From the NCBI GenBank assembly GCA_947247005.1, contig OX365955.1:34575822-34639821 (forward strand): a stretch of DNA of 64,000 bases, written 5' to 3'. The notes under the pieces were generated by a model that saw only the letters and a program-made list of their open reading frames with translations, was not told where the DNA came from and ran no database searches. The stretch is from Spisula solida. Lineage: Eukaryota; Mollusca; Bivalvia; Venerida; Mactridae. This document shows positions 11,776-24,006 of the stretch, in pieces. A program made the translations under genes and the position numbers. How positions within the stretch are numbered: the stretch's first letter is position 1; every line of letters begins with the position of its first letter.

Positions 11776-12632
11776 GCAATAAGCCGGTGGTGTGCGAAAT
11801 TTGTGGGAAGCGTTTTGGCAAAAGTCAACAAATGATAGCGCACTATCATAAACACAGAGAAGCACGTTTACAGGAGTTTGCGATACTAAAAAAGCGAAGA
11901 CAACCAGACCTTGTGTCTGAAACAGAAAGTGGATCTTTACAAACAGTTGGTTCATTTCACAGAGTTCCCAAAGCTTTAAGGGGCTGTAAATCGGAACCCT
12001 ATCAGTTGCCTAAATCGTACGGAACTGAACAATCTTATAACATAAGCAGAAAAGCTCACCGATCCAGGGAGGATAAACTACCGATGATAAGTGTCGGGAA
12101 AAGTAGCGAAACCCAAAAAGAACTGACACAATACTTCCATGCCCGTCCAGATGGTACCTTACCAATGATCAAAGGATCCGCTGTGAACGACTCAAATTCA
12201 GGAAATGAACATATCAGTAGCTCAGCTTCCGTTACGCTACCCAGACTTAGTCCTAAACAGAGAGTTCCAGGCCCGGATCCAGGGCATATATCTGTCATTG
12301 ACAATGTGTTGGGTGTTGGTCAGGTAATAGAAACCAGTGAGGAATCAGGATTTGTTCAGCAGATAGAAGAAGAATTAATCCAATCACGTATGGATGTTGT
12401 TGCCCTTGCTGGTCGTTCACCAACACCACAATCTTTCAGATCGCGATCAGCTGTTAAAGAACTCCGAAAACCGAAGTATTTAGTGAACAAGGAATTCTGG
12501 GACACCGGAAGTCAGGTGACAGACAGACTTAGTGGTTACACGGTATCAGGTTACGACCCTAACTATAGGAAGAATCGAAGTGGCAGAGTTAAACATAGAA
12601 AAATGACTGTTTCATTGCCGAGCATTCGATGA
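11776..12632 (+). CDS. Last coding exon of a C2H2 zinc-finger protein (partial gene)
   Basis: The exon starts after a TTTTCAG acceptor. Its first two bases complete a codon begun in a missing upstream exon, and TGA is at 12630-12632, giving 284 full codons. It opens with NKPVVCEICGKRFG, then one classic finger: C-x2-C-x12-H-x3-H (CEIC..HYHKH). NKP after a likely glycine fits an inter-finger linker, so further fingers probably lie in earlier exons. The remaining ~260 residues are polar, Ser/Pro/Arg-rich and look disordered, with a basic end (GRVKHRKMT). The finger suggests nucleic-acid binding; the family is not recognised. There is no in-frame ATG near the start, which supports it being a 3' exon. 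No upstream exon was found in 1-11775, so the preceding intron is at least about 11.8 kb and contains the LINE. Confidence 0.8.
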
Positions 12633-12844
12633 TTTTAAACATAACATTTCTTAATACTTTTAACTTGTTCGTCAAAGAAACACAATCCAAGCTTTGGAGG
12701 GTGGCAGCTTGTCAAACCATTCACTTTAAGCAAATTCAGCAAAACTATAAATGACTAGAAGTGAGGCAAAAGTGGAAGAAACGAAAAACGAGCTCAATAT
12801 TACAACTTATCCTTTTAACTGTGACATGTATTATGTGGTTCAAT
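12633..12844 (+). other. Probable 3' UTR / flank of the zinc-finger gene
   Basis: No AATAAA is seen in this stretch, so the transcript end was not located. Confidence 0.35.
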
Positions 12845-13245
12845 GGAAAGTTACACATGGACAGTTCTGACATGGAGCCATGTAATTCATGGGCAGTTCT
12901 TAAATGGAGCCATGTAGTACATGGGACAGTTCTGACATGGTTACTCATAATACATGGACAGTTCTGACATGGAGCCATGTAATACATGGACAGTTCTGAC
13001 ATGGAGCCATGTAATACATGGACAGTTCTGACATGGTACCTCGTAATACATGGACAGCTCTGACATAGAGCCACGTAATACATGGACAGTTCTGACATGG
13101 TACCTCGTAATACATGGACAGCTCTGACATAGAGCCACGTAATACATGGACAGTTCTGACATGGCACCTCATAATACATGGACTGTTCTCACATGGAGCC
13201 ACGTAATACATGGACAGTTCTGACATGGTACCTCGTAATACAGTA
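12845..13245. repeat. Minisatellite, ~33-bp unit (ACATGGACAGTTCTGACATG)
   Basis: About 12 units with variants (GGAGCCATGTAATAC, GTACCTCGTAATAC, AGAGCCACGTAATAC). A two-unit remnant sits at about 17698-17755. Overlapping long minus-strand ORFs are by-products of the period. Confidence 0.9.
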
Positions 13246-13596
13246 AACTCCCTGAAAACTGGACTCCCTGAAATCAGAATCCCCATAAAATCGGACGGTT
13301 TCTTAGCGCCCAAATTTTCTCCTTATTAAATCAAATAAAAAAGCTTCCGCAATACCGGACTCTCAGAATTCTATACGGTACTATGGGTCCGCTGACAATA
13401 TATTTAACTATAATTACTTTCGAAATACTGGACATGTACATTTTATATATTGTAAGTGACACATGTCACATTGTGAATTGTTAGTTAAAAGATGGGTTCA
13501 TAATAAAAGGTGTTATTAACAAGTTTTGATTTCTATTGTTTACTATTTTAATGGTGTCACATGTCATAGCACATGTATGAGAAATACTATGTGAAC
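13246..13596. other. Intergenic, no gene
   Basis: Begins ACAGTAAACTCCCTGAAAAC, which may be a repeat edge. The rest is AT-rich. Confidence 0.35.
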
Positions 13597-14862
13597 AAAC
13601 AAGAGCTGTCCACGAACAGCGCACTACACTATTCGCAGCGCCATGCTAGGATAGTACAATTATTATATATTCAAGACAAAATGCTTCATAACAGCAGCAT
13701 TACCTTCTGCTGTGTAGAGGTTTGGGCTTCTAAGTCGAAAAAGGGGGATAATTTGGACAAATTATGCAGGACCGTTGCCTACTCATATGTAGGTCCCCTT
13801 GGTCATGAAGGTAAACAAATAAGCATTTCTTAGTCCAAAAAGGGGTATAATTTCAACAAAATGCTTAATAGTTATCTTCTCCTGTGTAGGGGTTGGGGTC
13901 ATGATGGTGAACAAGTATGGAAAGTATCAAAGCAATATATCAATTCACTTTGAAGTTATAAGGGGTTAAGAAACCTGTACCTAAACTTAAACATTTGCAT
14001 TTCCAAGTCCAAAAGGGGGCATAATTTCAACAAAATGCTTGATAGAGTTACCCACCCCTGTGTAGGGGTTGGGGTCATGATGAAAAACAAGTATGCATAG
14101 CATTATGTGAATGCACTTTGAAAATATTAGAGGTGGAAAAACCTGTACCTAAACTTTAACATTTGCACTAAGTTGAAAAAAGGGGACATAATTTCACCAA
14201 AATGCTTGATAGAGTTACCTACCCCTGTTTATGGGTTGGGGTAATGATGGTGAACAAGTATGCAAAGTATCAAAGCAATATGTCAATGCACTTTGAAGAT
14301 ATTAGAGGTTAAACAAGACTGCGTTCAATAAACGCTTATGCCCCCTGTGGAAGCCTTGTCCATAAATAAGTCTAAGTCCAAAATTAGGTCAAGGTGAAGG
14401 TTAAAATGGGGTTAGGTGATACTGGCGTGTGGAGAGTGTTCATACACAACATCCATGCAAGTATGAAAGCTTTGTAGCAAGCCATATTAATGCTAGAAGA
14501 AACGGTCAATTTGGGTTAACCAGGACGGACGGACGAACAGACGAACGGACGAACGGACGGACAGGTGAATCACTATATGCCTCCCCATCTATCGATAGGG
14601 GGGCATAAAAACCCGTACCTAAACTTTAACATTTGCATTTCCAAGTCCAAAAGGGAGCATAATTTCAACAAAATGCTTGATAGAGTTACCCACCCCTGTG
14701 TAGGGGTTGGGGTCATGATGAAAAACAAGTATGCATAGCATTATGTGAATGCACTTTAAAAATATTAGGTGAAAAAACCTGTACCTAAACTTTAACATTT
14801 GCACTAAGTCGAAAAAAGGGGGCATATGGGTTAGGGTCATGATGGCAAACAAGTATGCAAAG
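13597..14862 (+). mobile_element. HINE/pearl-like element, family D (GGGGCATAATTTCAACAAAATG units), with a nested copy
   Basis: The head is AACAAGAGCTGTCC at 13597. Several ~165-bp units follow, carrying CCAAAAGGGGGCATAATTTC, GTGTAGGGGTTGGGGTCATG and CCTGTACCTAAACTTTAAC. The core is interrupted at 14312-14610 by a related element and resumes afterwards. It is truncated at about 14862 where a family A core begins. Confidence 0.7.
14312..14610 (+). mobile_element. Nested HINE-like element, family J (GCGTTCAATAAACGC head)
   Basis: Runs from AACAAGACTGCGTTCAATAA to a GGACGAACGG microsatellite and the hairpin tail GCCTCCCCATC..GGGGGGCATAAAAA. The host array continues on both sides. A sister copy lies in PTDSS2 intron 7 (37936-38602). 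Confidence 0.7.
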
Positions 14863-15662
14863 TATACTTAGTGACTTAGTTTTTGACCCCGGATGACCCA
14901 GTAATGAACTTGACCTAGATTTTGTTGAGATGATCATTGTGACCAAGTTTCATAAAGATTAGGTCAAAATCGTGACCTCTAGTGACTACACAAGGTTTTT
15001 CTATGATTTGACCTTGTGACCTAGCTTTTGACCCCGGATGACCCAATATCGAACTTGACCTAGATTTTGTTGAGATGATCATTGTGACCAAGTTTCATAA
15101 AGATTAATTCAAAATTTTGACCTCTAGTGACTACACAAGGTTTTTCTATGATTTGACCTTGTGACCTAGTTTGTGACCCCAGATGACCCAATAATGAACT
15201 TGACCTAGATTTGGTTGAGATGATCATTGTCACAAAGTTTCATAAAGATTAGGTCAAAATCGTGACCTCTAGTGACTACACAAGGTTTTTCTATGATTTG
15301 ACCTTGTGACCTAGCTTTTGACCCCGGATGACCCAATATCGAACTTGACCTAGATTTTGTTGAGATGATCATTGTGACCAAGTTTCATAAATATTAAGTC
15401 AAAATTGTGACCTCTAGTGACTACACAAGGTTTTTCTATAATTTGACCTAGTGACCTAGTTTTTGACCCCAGATGACCCAATATCGAACTTGGCCTAGAT
15501 TTTGTTGAGATGATCATTGTGACCAAGTTTCATAAGGATTAGGCTAAAATTGTGACCCCTAGTGTCTACACAAGCCAATTGTTGACGGACGGACGGACGA
15601 CGGACGACGGACGAAGAGTGATCACAAAAGCTCACTCTGTCACTTTGTGACAGGTGAGCTAA
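14863..15662 (+). mobile_element. HINE/pearl-like element, family A, 5'-truncated
   Basis: About five ~145-bp core units, then GGACGGACGGACGACGG and the tail hairpin AGCTCACTCTGTCACTTTG .. CAGGTGAGCTAA. The head is missing; it joins the family D array at 14862. Confidence 0.75.
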
Positions 15663-16805
15663 TAAAAACACAAATAAAAGTATCACTGTCGTCTTTTGCT
15701 GTGTCGAAATTCCTGGACAAAAGTGTATTACCCGGGACTCGGAGTCGATAAAGTCGTCTAATTCCTACCTGTCGGGAAGATTCATCTGTCTAATTTCCCC
15801 TGTATCCCATGGGCGGGCATAATATTGACTGGTGCATAAAGGACAAATTATGAATAATTCAGAGTTTATTTATTATGTAAGAGATAGTAACATTCATACA
15901 TGTTTGAAATTACTACATGATTGACTTTCCCAGTTAAGGTATCAGAGGATAATTTATAGTGAGATTAAGCATGTTTTGTAAAAAAGCATTTTATTCTTAA
16001 AATTGAAATGTGTTGGGTACAGTAAGCATAGTATTAAGATGCACTACATGTTATTGTACTCATGAAGTTCAACCCAAAATAAATATTGATAAAGAGAATT
16101 TATTGAAGCATGACAACATTTGTTTTGCAAATCTTACTCGTTTACAAACAAAGTCAACATGGCATTAAGAGTCAAAGTTTGTTGTCGCGGACATAGCTGA
16201 TAGTATAAGGAACAAACTCTTACACAGAAATGATTATGAAACAATTTCATGAATTTGTATCATGCAAAAAATCAATGATCACCAATGACCTTGCAAACCG
16301 AAAGTAGAAACATGGCAGTGTTTTTTGAATATCTTTCAAAGTATACATTTTTCAGTCTTAAACTAAGTAAGAGTTTGTTCCCTAGAATTATATTGTAAGA
16401 ATGATATACATTATAGCAAGTACCGTTGGGCAGTTTTTGTGTTTGTGAACGAGCAAGATTTACAATGAAAATGCTGTCATACTTCAATAAATTCACTTTA
16501 TTAATATTTATTTTTTGTTTAACTTCAAGGGTATATGTAGTGCATCATAATGCTATGCTTACTGAACCCATCAAATATCAAGTTGAAGATTAAAATGCAT
16601 TTGAAAAAAGCATACACCCACCCACTATAGATTATCCCCCATGTCCTTAAGACATCCAATAGTACAATACAGTAAAATGCTGTTTCCATGAGTATTTGGA
16701 ACATGGCAAGATTCCTTGAACAACTAAAGCCATTTTGACTATCTGAACAATAATGTAGATTTACCACTAATTAAACAAGTAATTAAGAATTGCAAGCAAT
16801 ACAGA
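15663..16805. other. Intergenic AT-rich DNA, no feature seen
   Basis: Only short ORFs with no recognisable domain, on either strand. Confidence 0.4.
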
Positions 16806-17431
16806 AGTCCCCTACCAGTTTGAAGCCATTTTAGCTCACCTGTCACAAAGTGACAGAGTGAGCTTTTGTGATCACTCTTCGTCCGTTGTCCGTCAACAAT
16901 TTGGTTGTGTCCTCTCTAGAGGTCACAATTTTGGCCTAATCTTTATGAAACTTGGTCACAATGATCATCTCAACAAAATCTAGGCCAAGTTCAATATTGG
17001 GTCATCTGAGGTAAAAAACTAGGTCACTAGGTCAAATTATAGAAAAACCTTGTGGAGTCACCGGAGGTCATATTTTTTTATAAATCTTTAAGAAACTTGG
17101 TCACGATCATCATGTCAACAAAATCTAGGTCAAGTTCGATTTTGGGTCATCTGGGATCAAAAACAAGGTCACAATGTCAATTATAAAAATCACAATGTCA
17201 ATTGACATTTTCCTGATGGTCGTGGGTTCTCTTGTTAATGTTTCTGTTGCCATAGCAACCACAATTTTTGTCAGAATCAAAATATTTTAAGACGTGCATT
17301 ATCCCGGAAATCCCCTGATTGCCCCCTATCCACATATCAAGTTTCCAGGATCCAGATTTTTTGACGGACAGACTGACTGACCGACCGATGGCAAACCTAT
17401 AGTCCCCTCCGCTCAAAAACCGGTAGGGGAA
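16806..17431. mobile_element. HINE-like element, family B (GTCCCCTACCGG ends), carrying a nested family A fragment
   Basis: The ends AAGTCCCCTACCAGTTTGA (about 16806) and CTCAAAAACCGGTAGGGGA (to about 17431) are inverted. Inner blocks GTTGCCATAGCAACCACAAT and CCCCCTATCCACATATCAAG recur in the copy at 33129-34768. The family A fragment occupies 16831-17205. Confidence 0.7.
16831..17205 (-). mobile_element. Family A fragment nested in family B
   Basis: Starts with the minus-strand tail TTAGCTCACCTGTCACAAAG, followed by AGTGATCACTCTTCGTCC-type sequence and about two core units. The head is missing. Confidence 0.75.
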
Positions 17432-18100
17432 TAACAAGTATATGATGCATCTTATGTTCAAATTTCAAATCAATCAGTTAAAATTTTTGGAACTTATGGA
17501 CAGTAATATCAACCGTTTCGACTACTAATATAGTTATTACCTTATTTTCTCGACATTCCAGTGTTCCAATTGCAATAATGTCTTATTGGTTCGCAACATG
17601 AAAGTTATATCTTTCTGAAAATATCCACTTTTATACACATTGATTGGATAGTAAACATGCCATTTGCCACTGATTAATACTTTAAAGGGCTCTGGTACAT
17701 GGAAAGTTCTGACATAGAGCCATGTAATATGTGGTAAGTTCTAACATGGAGCGACATATGAATAATTTCAAAATCAACAACAATAACTCCTTGAAAAACA
17801 ACAACACTTTCTACTAAACATATCTATTTATTATTGAGGCATGTTTTTATATGATCACAATGTTGCTAACATATGTCTACATTCATATCAAGTATACAGT
17901 CATTATGTACACTATGGTGCAATATTATACATAATTGTCTACTTGCATGATGAAAATTGTTGTACAATATGAATATCTGTATTACGTATAAACTTCTCTA
18001 CATGTCAAATATAAACCCTGTGTTCCACACCAACCCATAAGATAAAGACATTCATGGTGGAAAAACATGAAAATAAATACATGTAGTAACATATCTATTC
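17432..18100. repeat. Intergenic, with a remnant of the 33-bp minisatellite at 17698-17755
   Basis: GTACATGGAAAGTTCTGACATAG and the next half unit match the array at 12845-13245. The rest is AT-rich without genes. Confidence 0.5.
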
Positions 18101-18204
18101 ATACGAGGGGTGTTCCAAACGTATCAGGAAAAGTTTCATAAATTATTTATTAATATGGTGATCAAAATAAAATTTACTTTGATATATGAGACATTCATGA
18201 TGGA

Positions 18205-18467
18205 AAGATTCAGGTAGAGCAGAAACATGTTCATGGTAGCTATATATTCATACAAGGACATGTTCATGGTAGCTATCTATTCATACAAGGACATGTTCAT
18301 GGTAGCTGTCTATTCATACAAGGACATTTCATGGTAGCTATCTATTCATACAAGGACATGTTCATGGTAGCTGTCTATTCATACAAGGACATGTTCATGG
18401 TTGCTATCTATTCATACAAGGACATGTTCATGGTAGCTATCTATTCATACAAGGACATGTTCATGGA
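18205..18467. repeat. Minisatellite, ~32-bp unit (CTATTCATACAAGGACATGT)
   Basis: About eight nearly identical units of TTCATGGTAGCTATCTATTC plus ATACAAGGACATG. An imperfect direct repeat of about 45 bp flanks it (18111-18165 and 18470-18516; CCAAACGTATCAGGAAAAGT type). Confidence 0.9.
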
Positions 18468-18517
18468 CATTTCCAAACATATAAGGAAAAGTTTCAAATA
18501 TAATTTATTAATATGGT

Positions 18518-19012
18518 TAGGCCAGAGTTCATTGATTTTTCGTTACTCCGACCCTCCTGCCCTATATTTTGGCATTTTCCAAAAAAAAATTGGAAATCTA
18601 AAATTGTACAAATGAACACATTTTTTATATCAAATATTTTGATGGTAATGTTACTATACACCTTGTTTTATTATGTATTTCAATACTTTACTAGTGATAA
18701 GTAGGTATAGTGCTATCATTTACCACTGTGCCATAGATATCATTGAAAAAATCTTTAACTGAAATTTATTTTTAAATAAAATGTACATATAATTAAATTT
18801 CTGTAAATGTTTTAAACTTCTTTATCAAAGATACAAATACATGTGCATTGTATTTGTTATAAGATAAATTTGCTGTTAGAACTAACATTGTTGCTTTCAA
18901 TAATGGACCCATCATTGACTACAATCCACAATCAATTACATTTTGGGAGTTTTTATTTTTTTTCCCTCCTCCTGTGGATTTTTTTCTCAAAAATTAAAAA
19001 ACTCTGGCCTTA
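18518..19012. mobile_element. ~0.5-kb TIR element, TTAGGCC family
   Basis: The ends TTAGGCCAGAGTTCATTGAT and (inverted) ATAAGGCCAGAGTTTTTTAA face each other, with TTTCC-rich inner ends. A sister structure with TTTAGGCCTAA ends is at 43993-44367. No coding capacity. Confidence 0.55.
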
Positions 19013-19352
19013 TCAAAATAAAAAACTTCCAAAGTGATACTGGTACTTTTAATTAGTTTGGACATATTATGAAAGAACAAATGATACAAATTGCCCTGAA
19101 GCAAAATCCACAGTCATTATGGCAACTTCAGGAAAGTTGAGAAACTTTGGTATGCATTAACCTTAGAATACATGTAGATGCAAACTGGTTTTTTGACACG
19201 AGTAGAAATTGATACATACATTAGTTATTAACTGCAATAACTGAAACTGAAATTTTGAATCTTTAACTGAAATAAGACATAAACAAGCGCAACATAGATA
19301 GGCTACTGAACACAAGCTATGGTAATATATGGGTTCATAGCAAATCAAGACA
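19013..19352. other. Intergenic, no feature seen
   Basis: AT-rich sequence; no ORF of note. Confidence 0.35.
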
Positions 19353-19629
19353 AACGGGTCCTGAGGCATAATGCACAATCCCGAAAAAAAGACGCAAATT
19401 TGTTTCGGATGCCTAATCATAGCACACATTCCTAATTTCCTACACAAAAACTCTGATTCAAACTCTGTTTGATAGTTAAAATTCAGCATATGAAACTAAC
19501 TTCAAATGACTATAACTCAAGTCAATTCTTCTGTTCATCAAATAACTTTTATTTCCTGCAGACAAGTTCATTCTTTCTAGTGCTTAAAATCCAGATTTCC
19601 GGATTATTCAGGAATTATAGGACCCCTGA
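19353..19629. mobile_element. ~280-bp MITE-like repeat, CAGGGGTC family, copy 1
   Basis: Opens with CGGGTCCTGAGGCATAATGC, closes with TATAGGACCCCTGAC, and contains TAGCACACATTCCTAATTTCC and CATCAAATAACTTTTATTTC. Similar copies lie at 54451-54665 and 58576-58797. Confidence 0.65.
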
Positions 19630-19984
19630 CAAATGATACAATTATGTATATGAAGAAAGCAACTATTTGGAATATTGTGAGAGATATGGTGAATATACTA
19701 GGTAAACAGGTAACATATAGGAAATAACAAGGCAGTCCAGAAGATGGCTATAATCCCCCGCTGCATAAATGTATAGTGAACTGTGACCTTGTCTGTATGC
19801 CAGCCAGCTTGGTTGAAACTTGGTTCTGCAGGCTGCCATAGTGTGTCAAAATTTTATGGCGGGGGGGGGGGGGTAAATACACAGGTATGTAGCACATAAT
19901 TATAATGTCATGTAATAAATGCTCAGGATCATATCTTGATATAAACATCACAATTAACATACAGTAAAAATCTTGCCCTGAACA
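19630..19984. other. Intergenic, with a 13-bp G run at 19861-19873
   Basis: The G run is a probable slippage site. No gene. Confidence 0.4.
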
Positions 19985-20372
19985 GTATGATAAACAAGAG
20001 CATCGCCTACGAGTGCTGGACACTCGACTTTCTCGTACTTGATAGTAACCTTGTTCATCTGAAGTCAAAATTCTAAGAGTAACAAGGGCAGATAACTCAT
20101 AAATATAGGTCAAAGGGTTACCAGCCTTGTCTGTATGAACTCCCTTCTGATCATGAATAACTATGCTGAGATTCAAGTGAATACCTTTGATAGTCTTTGG
20201 GTTATTGGTTTCAGAGTTATCAACCTTGTCAGTATGGACTGACTCCCATTGTGATTGTGAATAACTATGTTGAGTTTCAAGTTGATACCTTAAATAGCCT
20301 TTGAGAAAATGACTCGGACAATAAACTTAACCAACGCACACACAGACGATCCCGCCACGACAATATATCTTC
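19985..20372 (+). mobile_element. HINE-like fragment, family I (AACAAGAGCATCGCC head)
   Basis: The head AAACAAGAGCATCGCC matches the ACAAGAG start of the other families. Two units share AGTTATCAACCTTGTC / GGTTACCAGCCTTGTC and GATCATGAATAACTATG. No hairpin tail is seen. Confidence 0.45.
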
Positions 20373-20819
20373 TTAAAGTCAAGCTAACAAGGATTTAATC
20401 AAAGCTGATCAAATAAATTCTTTGTTTGGAGTTACCCAACCTACTCAAGAAAATCCCATTATCATTATTTACACTATGAGTGTATGTAAAAAAGAATTTT
20501 AAATCAACCCCAACCCACATAACTCCAAACAAAGATCTTTTAAGGCCTGTCTTATAACTCGCAGAGAAAGAAGCATTTACAAGATATCACAAAGTTGATT
20601 GTTCACCAATACACACAATGATTATGCATTAAATGTAAAATATTCAATTATTCTAATCGATAAATTCTACTGCGCATATTGAAAGCCAATGATTAAGATT
20701 ATCATTGAAGTCTATTTCGCTGACACTATTTCTTTCAAATAAACAATAGTCAGTAACAATGTTTGAAAACTATCAAAAGATAGCAGCCCAGTTTACTGAA
20801 ACCAGAAATATTTTTGGAA
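20373..20819. other. Intergenic, no feature seen
   Basis: AAAGATCTTTT / TTCTTTGTTTGGAGTTA inverted segments near 20419 and 20520 suggest a small decayed TIR repeat. No gene. Confidence 0.3.
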
Positions 20820-22125
20820 ACTATAACATTTGACCTCTAAGTGTGACCTTGACCTTTGAGCTAGGGCCTGGGTCTTACGCATGGCAGAGCAGACACTACT
20901 TGCATGACTATTTAACCTTTGACCTCTAAGTGTGACCTTGACCTTTGACTACACCGTCTTGATGTGGTGAACATTTGAACCAAGCAATTTTAAAATCCAG
21001 TAAGAAACTAGAACTGCCACAGAGTGACTAATGATACCCCACATACCGCTTTGTCACAGACGTATGGCAAAACTGTCACATGGTGGACAACAATTGTCAG
21101 GTCTTTTTAAATTCAACAATATATGACGTTAGGGGCTGGGCAAGCTAAATTTTGGCCATTTTTAACCTTTGAACTCCAATGTGACATTGACCTTGGAGAT
21201 ATTGACCTTATTGTTTCGTATGACACACTGTCTGGTAGAAATGAACATTTGTGGCAAATTATTTTGAAATCCCACTATAAATGACTAAGTTATGCGCCGG
21301 ACAAGCTCAATTTGGGCTATTTTTGACCTTTGAACTCCAAGTGTGATCATGACCTTTTAGATATTGACGTAATTGTTTTGCATGACACACCGTCTTATCA
21401 AGACGAACAAATATACCAAGTTATTTAAAAATCCTTCAATGCATACAGAAGATACAGCCTGGACAAACTTTGGGACAGAAGGACCGAAAAAGTGACACCT
21501 ATATAGCCCCCCCCCCCCCTACTTTAGTGGGGGTATAACAACAAAGTTACAGAGCAGACACTACTTGCACGACTATTTAACCTTTGACCTCTAAGTATGA
21601 CCTTGACCTTTGAGCTAGGGACCTGGATCTTGCACATGACACACCGTGTTGATGGGGTGAACATTTGAACCAAGCCATTTTAAAATCCAGTTAGAAACGA
21701 TAAAGTTACGGAGCGGACATGACTCGCATAACTATATAATCTTTGACCGTTAAGTGTGATCTTGGCCTTTGAGCTAGGGACATGGTTCCTGCGCATGACA
21801 TGCCGTCTTGATGTGGCAAATATTTGTACCAAGCCATTTTAAAACCTAGTAAGAGAAAACAAAGTTACACAGTGGACACTTCTTGCATGACTATATAACA
21901 TTTGACCTTTGAGAGTGACCTTGACCTTTCAGCTAGGGACCTGGGTCTTGCGCATGACAGACCCTGTTGATGATGTGAACATTTGTACCAAGCCATTTTA
22001 AAATCCAGCCAGAAACAACGAAGTTACAGAGCGGACACGATGCTAACAGACCAAACAGACTGATCGACCGCCCGCCCAACATAGTGACTCCAGTATATCC
22101 CCTTTGTTTGCGGGGGTATAAAAAT
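20820..22125 (+). mobile_element. HINE/pearl-like element, family E (GACCTCTAAGTGTGACCTTG units), with a nested copy
   Basis: About five ~170-bp units carry TTTGACCTCTAAGTGTGACC, GAGCTAGGGACCTGGGTC and CAAGCCATTTTAAAATCCAG. The tail is GTATATCCCCTTTG..GCGGGGGTATAAAAA. A related element (21008-21539) with its own poly-C hairpin tail is nested inside. Confidence 0.7.
21008..21539 (+). mobile_element. Nested HINE-like element in family E
   Basis: Starts TAGAACTGCCACAGAGTGAC and has two ~165-bp units (ATTTTTGACCTTTGAACTCC). Ends in a 14-C run and TAGTGGGGGTATAAC. The family E units continue on both sides. Confidence 0.65.
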
Positions 22126-22940
22126 CTGCCTTCCTCTTTTTAGAATAGATTTGTTAGGTTGGTTCCTGGTGAAAGGGCAAGTTAATACTAGTTAAAATAC
22201 AATACAGAAAAACTGATTAGGTTAAATCAGCCACGGTATCTAATTAAAAGATTGTTGAGAAACGACATTAAACAGGAATAAATTAAATCAATAAATGCTT
22301 AATTATTAAAGTACATGTAACATTTAAAATACAAACACATCAGCAGATTGAAGTCTTTAATACATATGCTGTAAGCTGATTGTATTGCAATACAATAACT
22401 ATTATATGCCTTATGCAGCTATTTTTTAAGGTTCTATGACTTGGACCTAATGAATTCACATGGGTTCATCATCGTGTTATAACCAAAATACCTCTTTATT
22501 GAGTTTGAGGAATGTACACTCATATGCTCTGTTTTTATCTATCAAATATAGTTTGATATACCCTTGGTAGACCCATGAACTACCTCAATCGGCCAACGAT
22601 TAAACAAGCATGTGCTAAGCAAGACGCCTACAGGCCATAGAAGGGGACATAACAATGTCAAACAGTAGCAAGAATGATTAGATTGACAATAAAAACATCA
22701 CAAGATACAGGCAATATGGTGTACAAAAATAAGCTATCATAAAGGATGCACATGTCTTATAGTAATAATTCATCTCAATATATATAAATGCTATCAAAAA
22801 AGCACTTGGCTTCAATGAAATACAAGTTAAGCATATACAAAGATAATATACATATAGTTAAATGGACTACATAATGATAATAAGGCTAACAAGTGAGCAA
22901 CCAGGGCTATAGGCAATTTTACAAATTTAACAAAGACATG
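22126..22940. other. Intergenic AT-rich DNA, no gene
   Basis: No ORF over 60 codons and no clear repeat ends. Confidence 0.4.
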
Positions 22941-24006
22941 TTAAGGACGTTTGATAGGGTTATTTTTTTTTTTTAAATGACACCAAAAAATATGCACAAT
23001 TATAGTTTAATATATACTGAAGCAATATGTGAAATAAAACAAGTATGTTGGGGTACTATTTAAGGGGTCATGGGCCCTTTTGCAAATTATGTCCATGTGT
23101 TCGTATGAACAAACACATATTATTGAAACATTCCTATACACTTTTGGTATTGAAAAAAAAATTCACAAATTTTTGACAAAAAAAGAATTGTCAAAATATC
23201 CGAAAAATGACTGCTAAAAAAGAAAAAAAATACACAAAATGGGCCGTAGCTCAAAAACGACCGCGTTGACCAACATATTTTTTATTGCTAATTTTGTTGA
23301 TAAAAGTGTACTCAATCCAAATATTAAATAAAAAATATAGGTCACGGGACTATGCGCTATGACGTCATTATTGTCCCCCTATATCATAAAAACCTTAGTG
23401 AAATTGCGTAAAAACGACGCAATATCTGCGCGTAAAAAATATTCTTATACCAAAAGAGTACTCACATTTGCATATTATGTACATGAAAGTATAGTTAATA
23501 TAAACTTAGAAGAAATTGGCGTGTAACAAGAATTATTTTAGCTGCAGTTACGTCATAATTGTGTCTCTTTGCATTGAAAATTGCGGTATAATGGCGGTAA
23601 AATGGTGCAGATGGGCCCTGAATCGCTCACTTGAATAATCTTCACAATTTTAGTCAAGATATCATTAATTCATTCCCTATACATCAGTAAAAGGAGACCT
23701 GTGTAGTCCCAGGCAATACAAACACTCATTATAAATTGGTACAGGTAACCCAAGTAATAATTTCTAATTTCACAAAAAATAAATGGAAATGTAACCGCTA
23801 TTTCACACAGAGTGTTTTCATATTATTTGCTCAGTGAAATTATTTTTTACCCCAAAATATCCATATTTATACTAACCCTAGATAGAATCACGACAAACAT
23901 TTTGCCCAATTTTCATGACGATCCAGTGCAAAACGCGGCCTCTATTCCCGTTTAAGCTATATGCGCAGAAATGATGCGCATAAACAACTGTATCAAACGT
24001 CCTTAA
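22941..24006. mobile_element. ~1.06-kb TIR element in a TTAA target (piggyBac- or Kolobok-type target)
   Basis: TTAA|GGACGTTTGATA opens at 22941 and TATCAAACGTCC|TTAA closes at 24006. TTAA duplication is characteristic of piggyBac and also Kolobok transposons. No transposase ORF is present, so it is a non-autonomous derivative. The inside is AT-rich with A-runs near 23160-23230. Confidence 0.75.

Noticed and set aside
12745..13313. Overlapping minus-strand ORFs of 73-144 residues
   Set aside because: Frames of the 33-bp minisatellite.
18104..18125. Mariner-like terminus (TACGAGGGGTGTTCCAAAC), also near 39296
   Set aside because: Only a short similarity to mariner ends. No partner end or transposase fragment was found.
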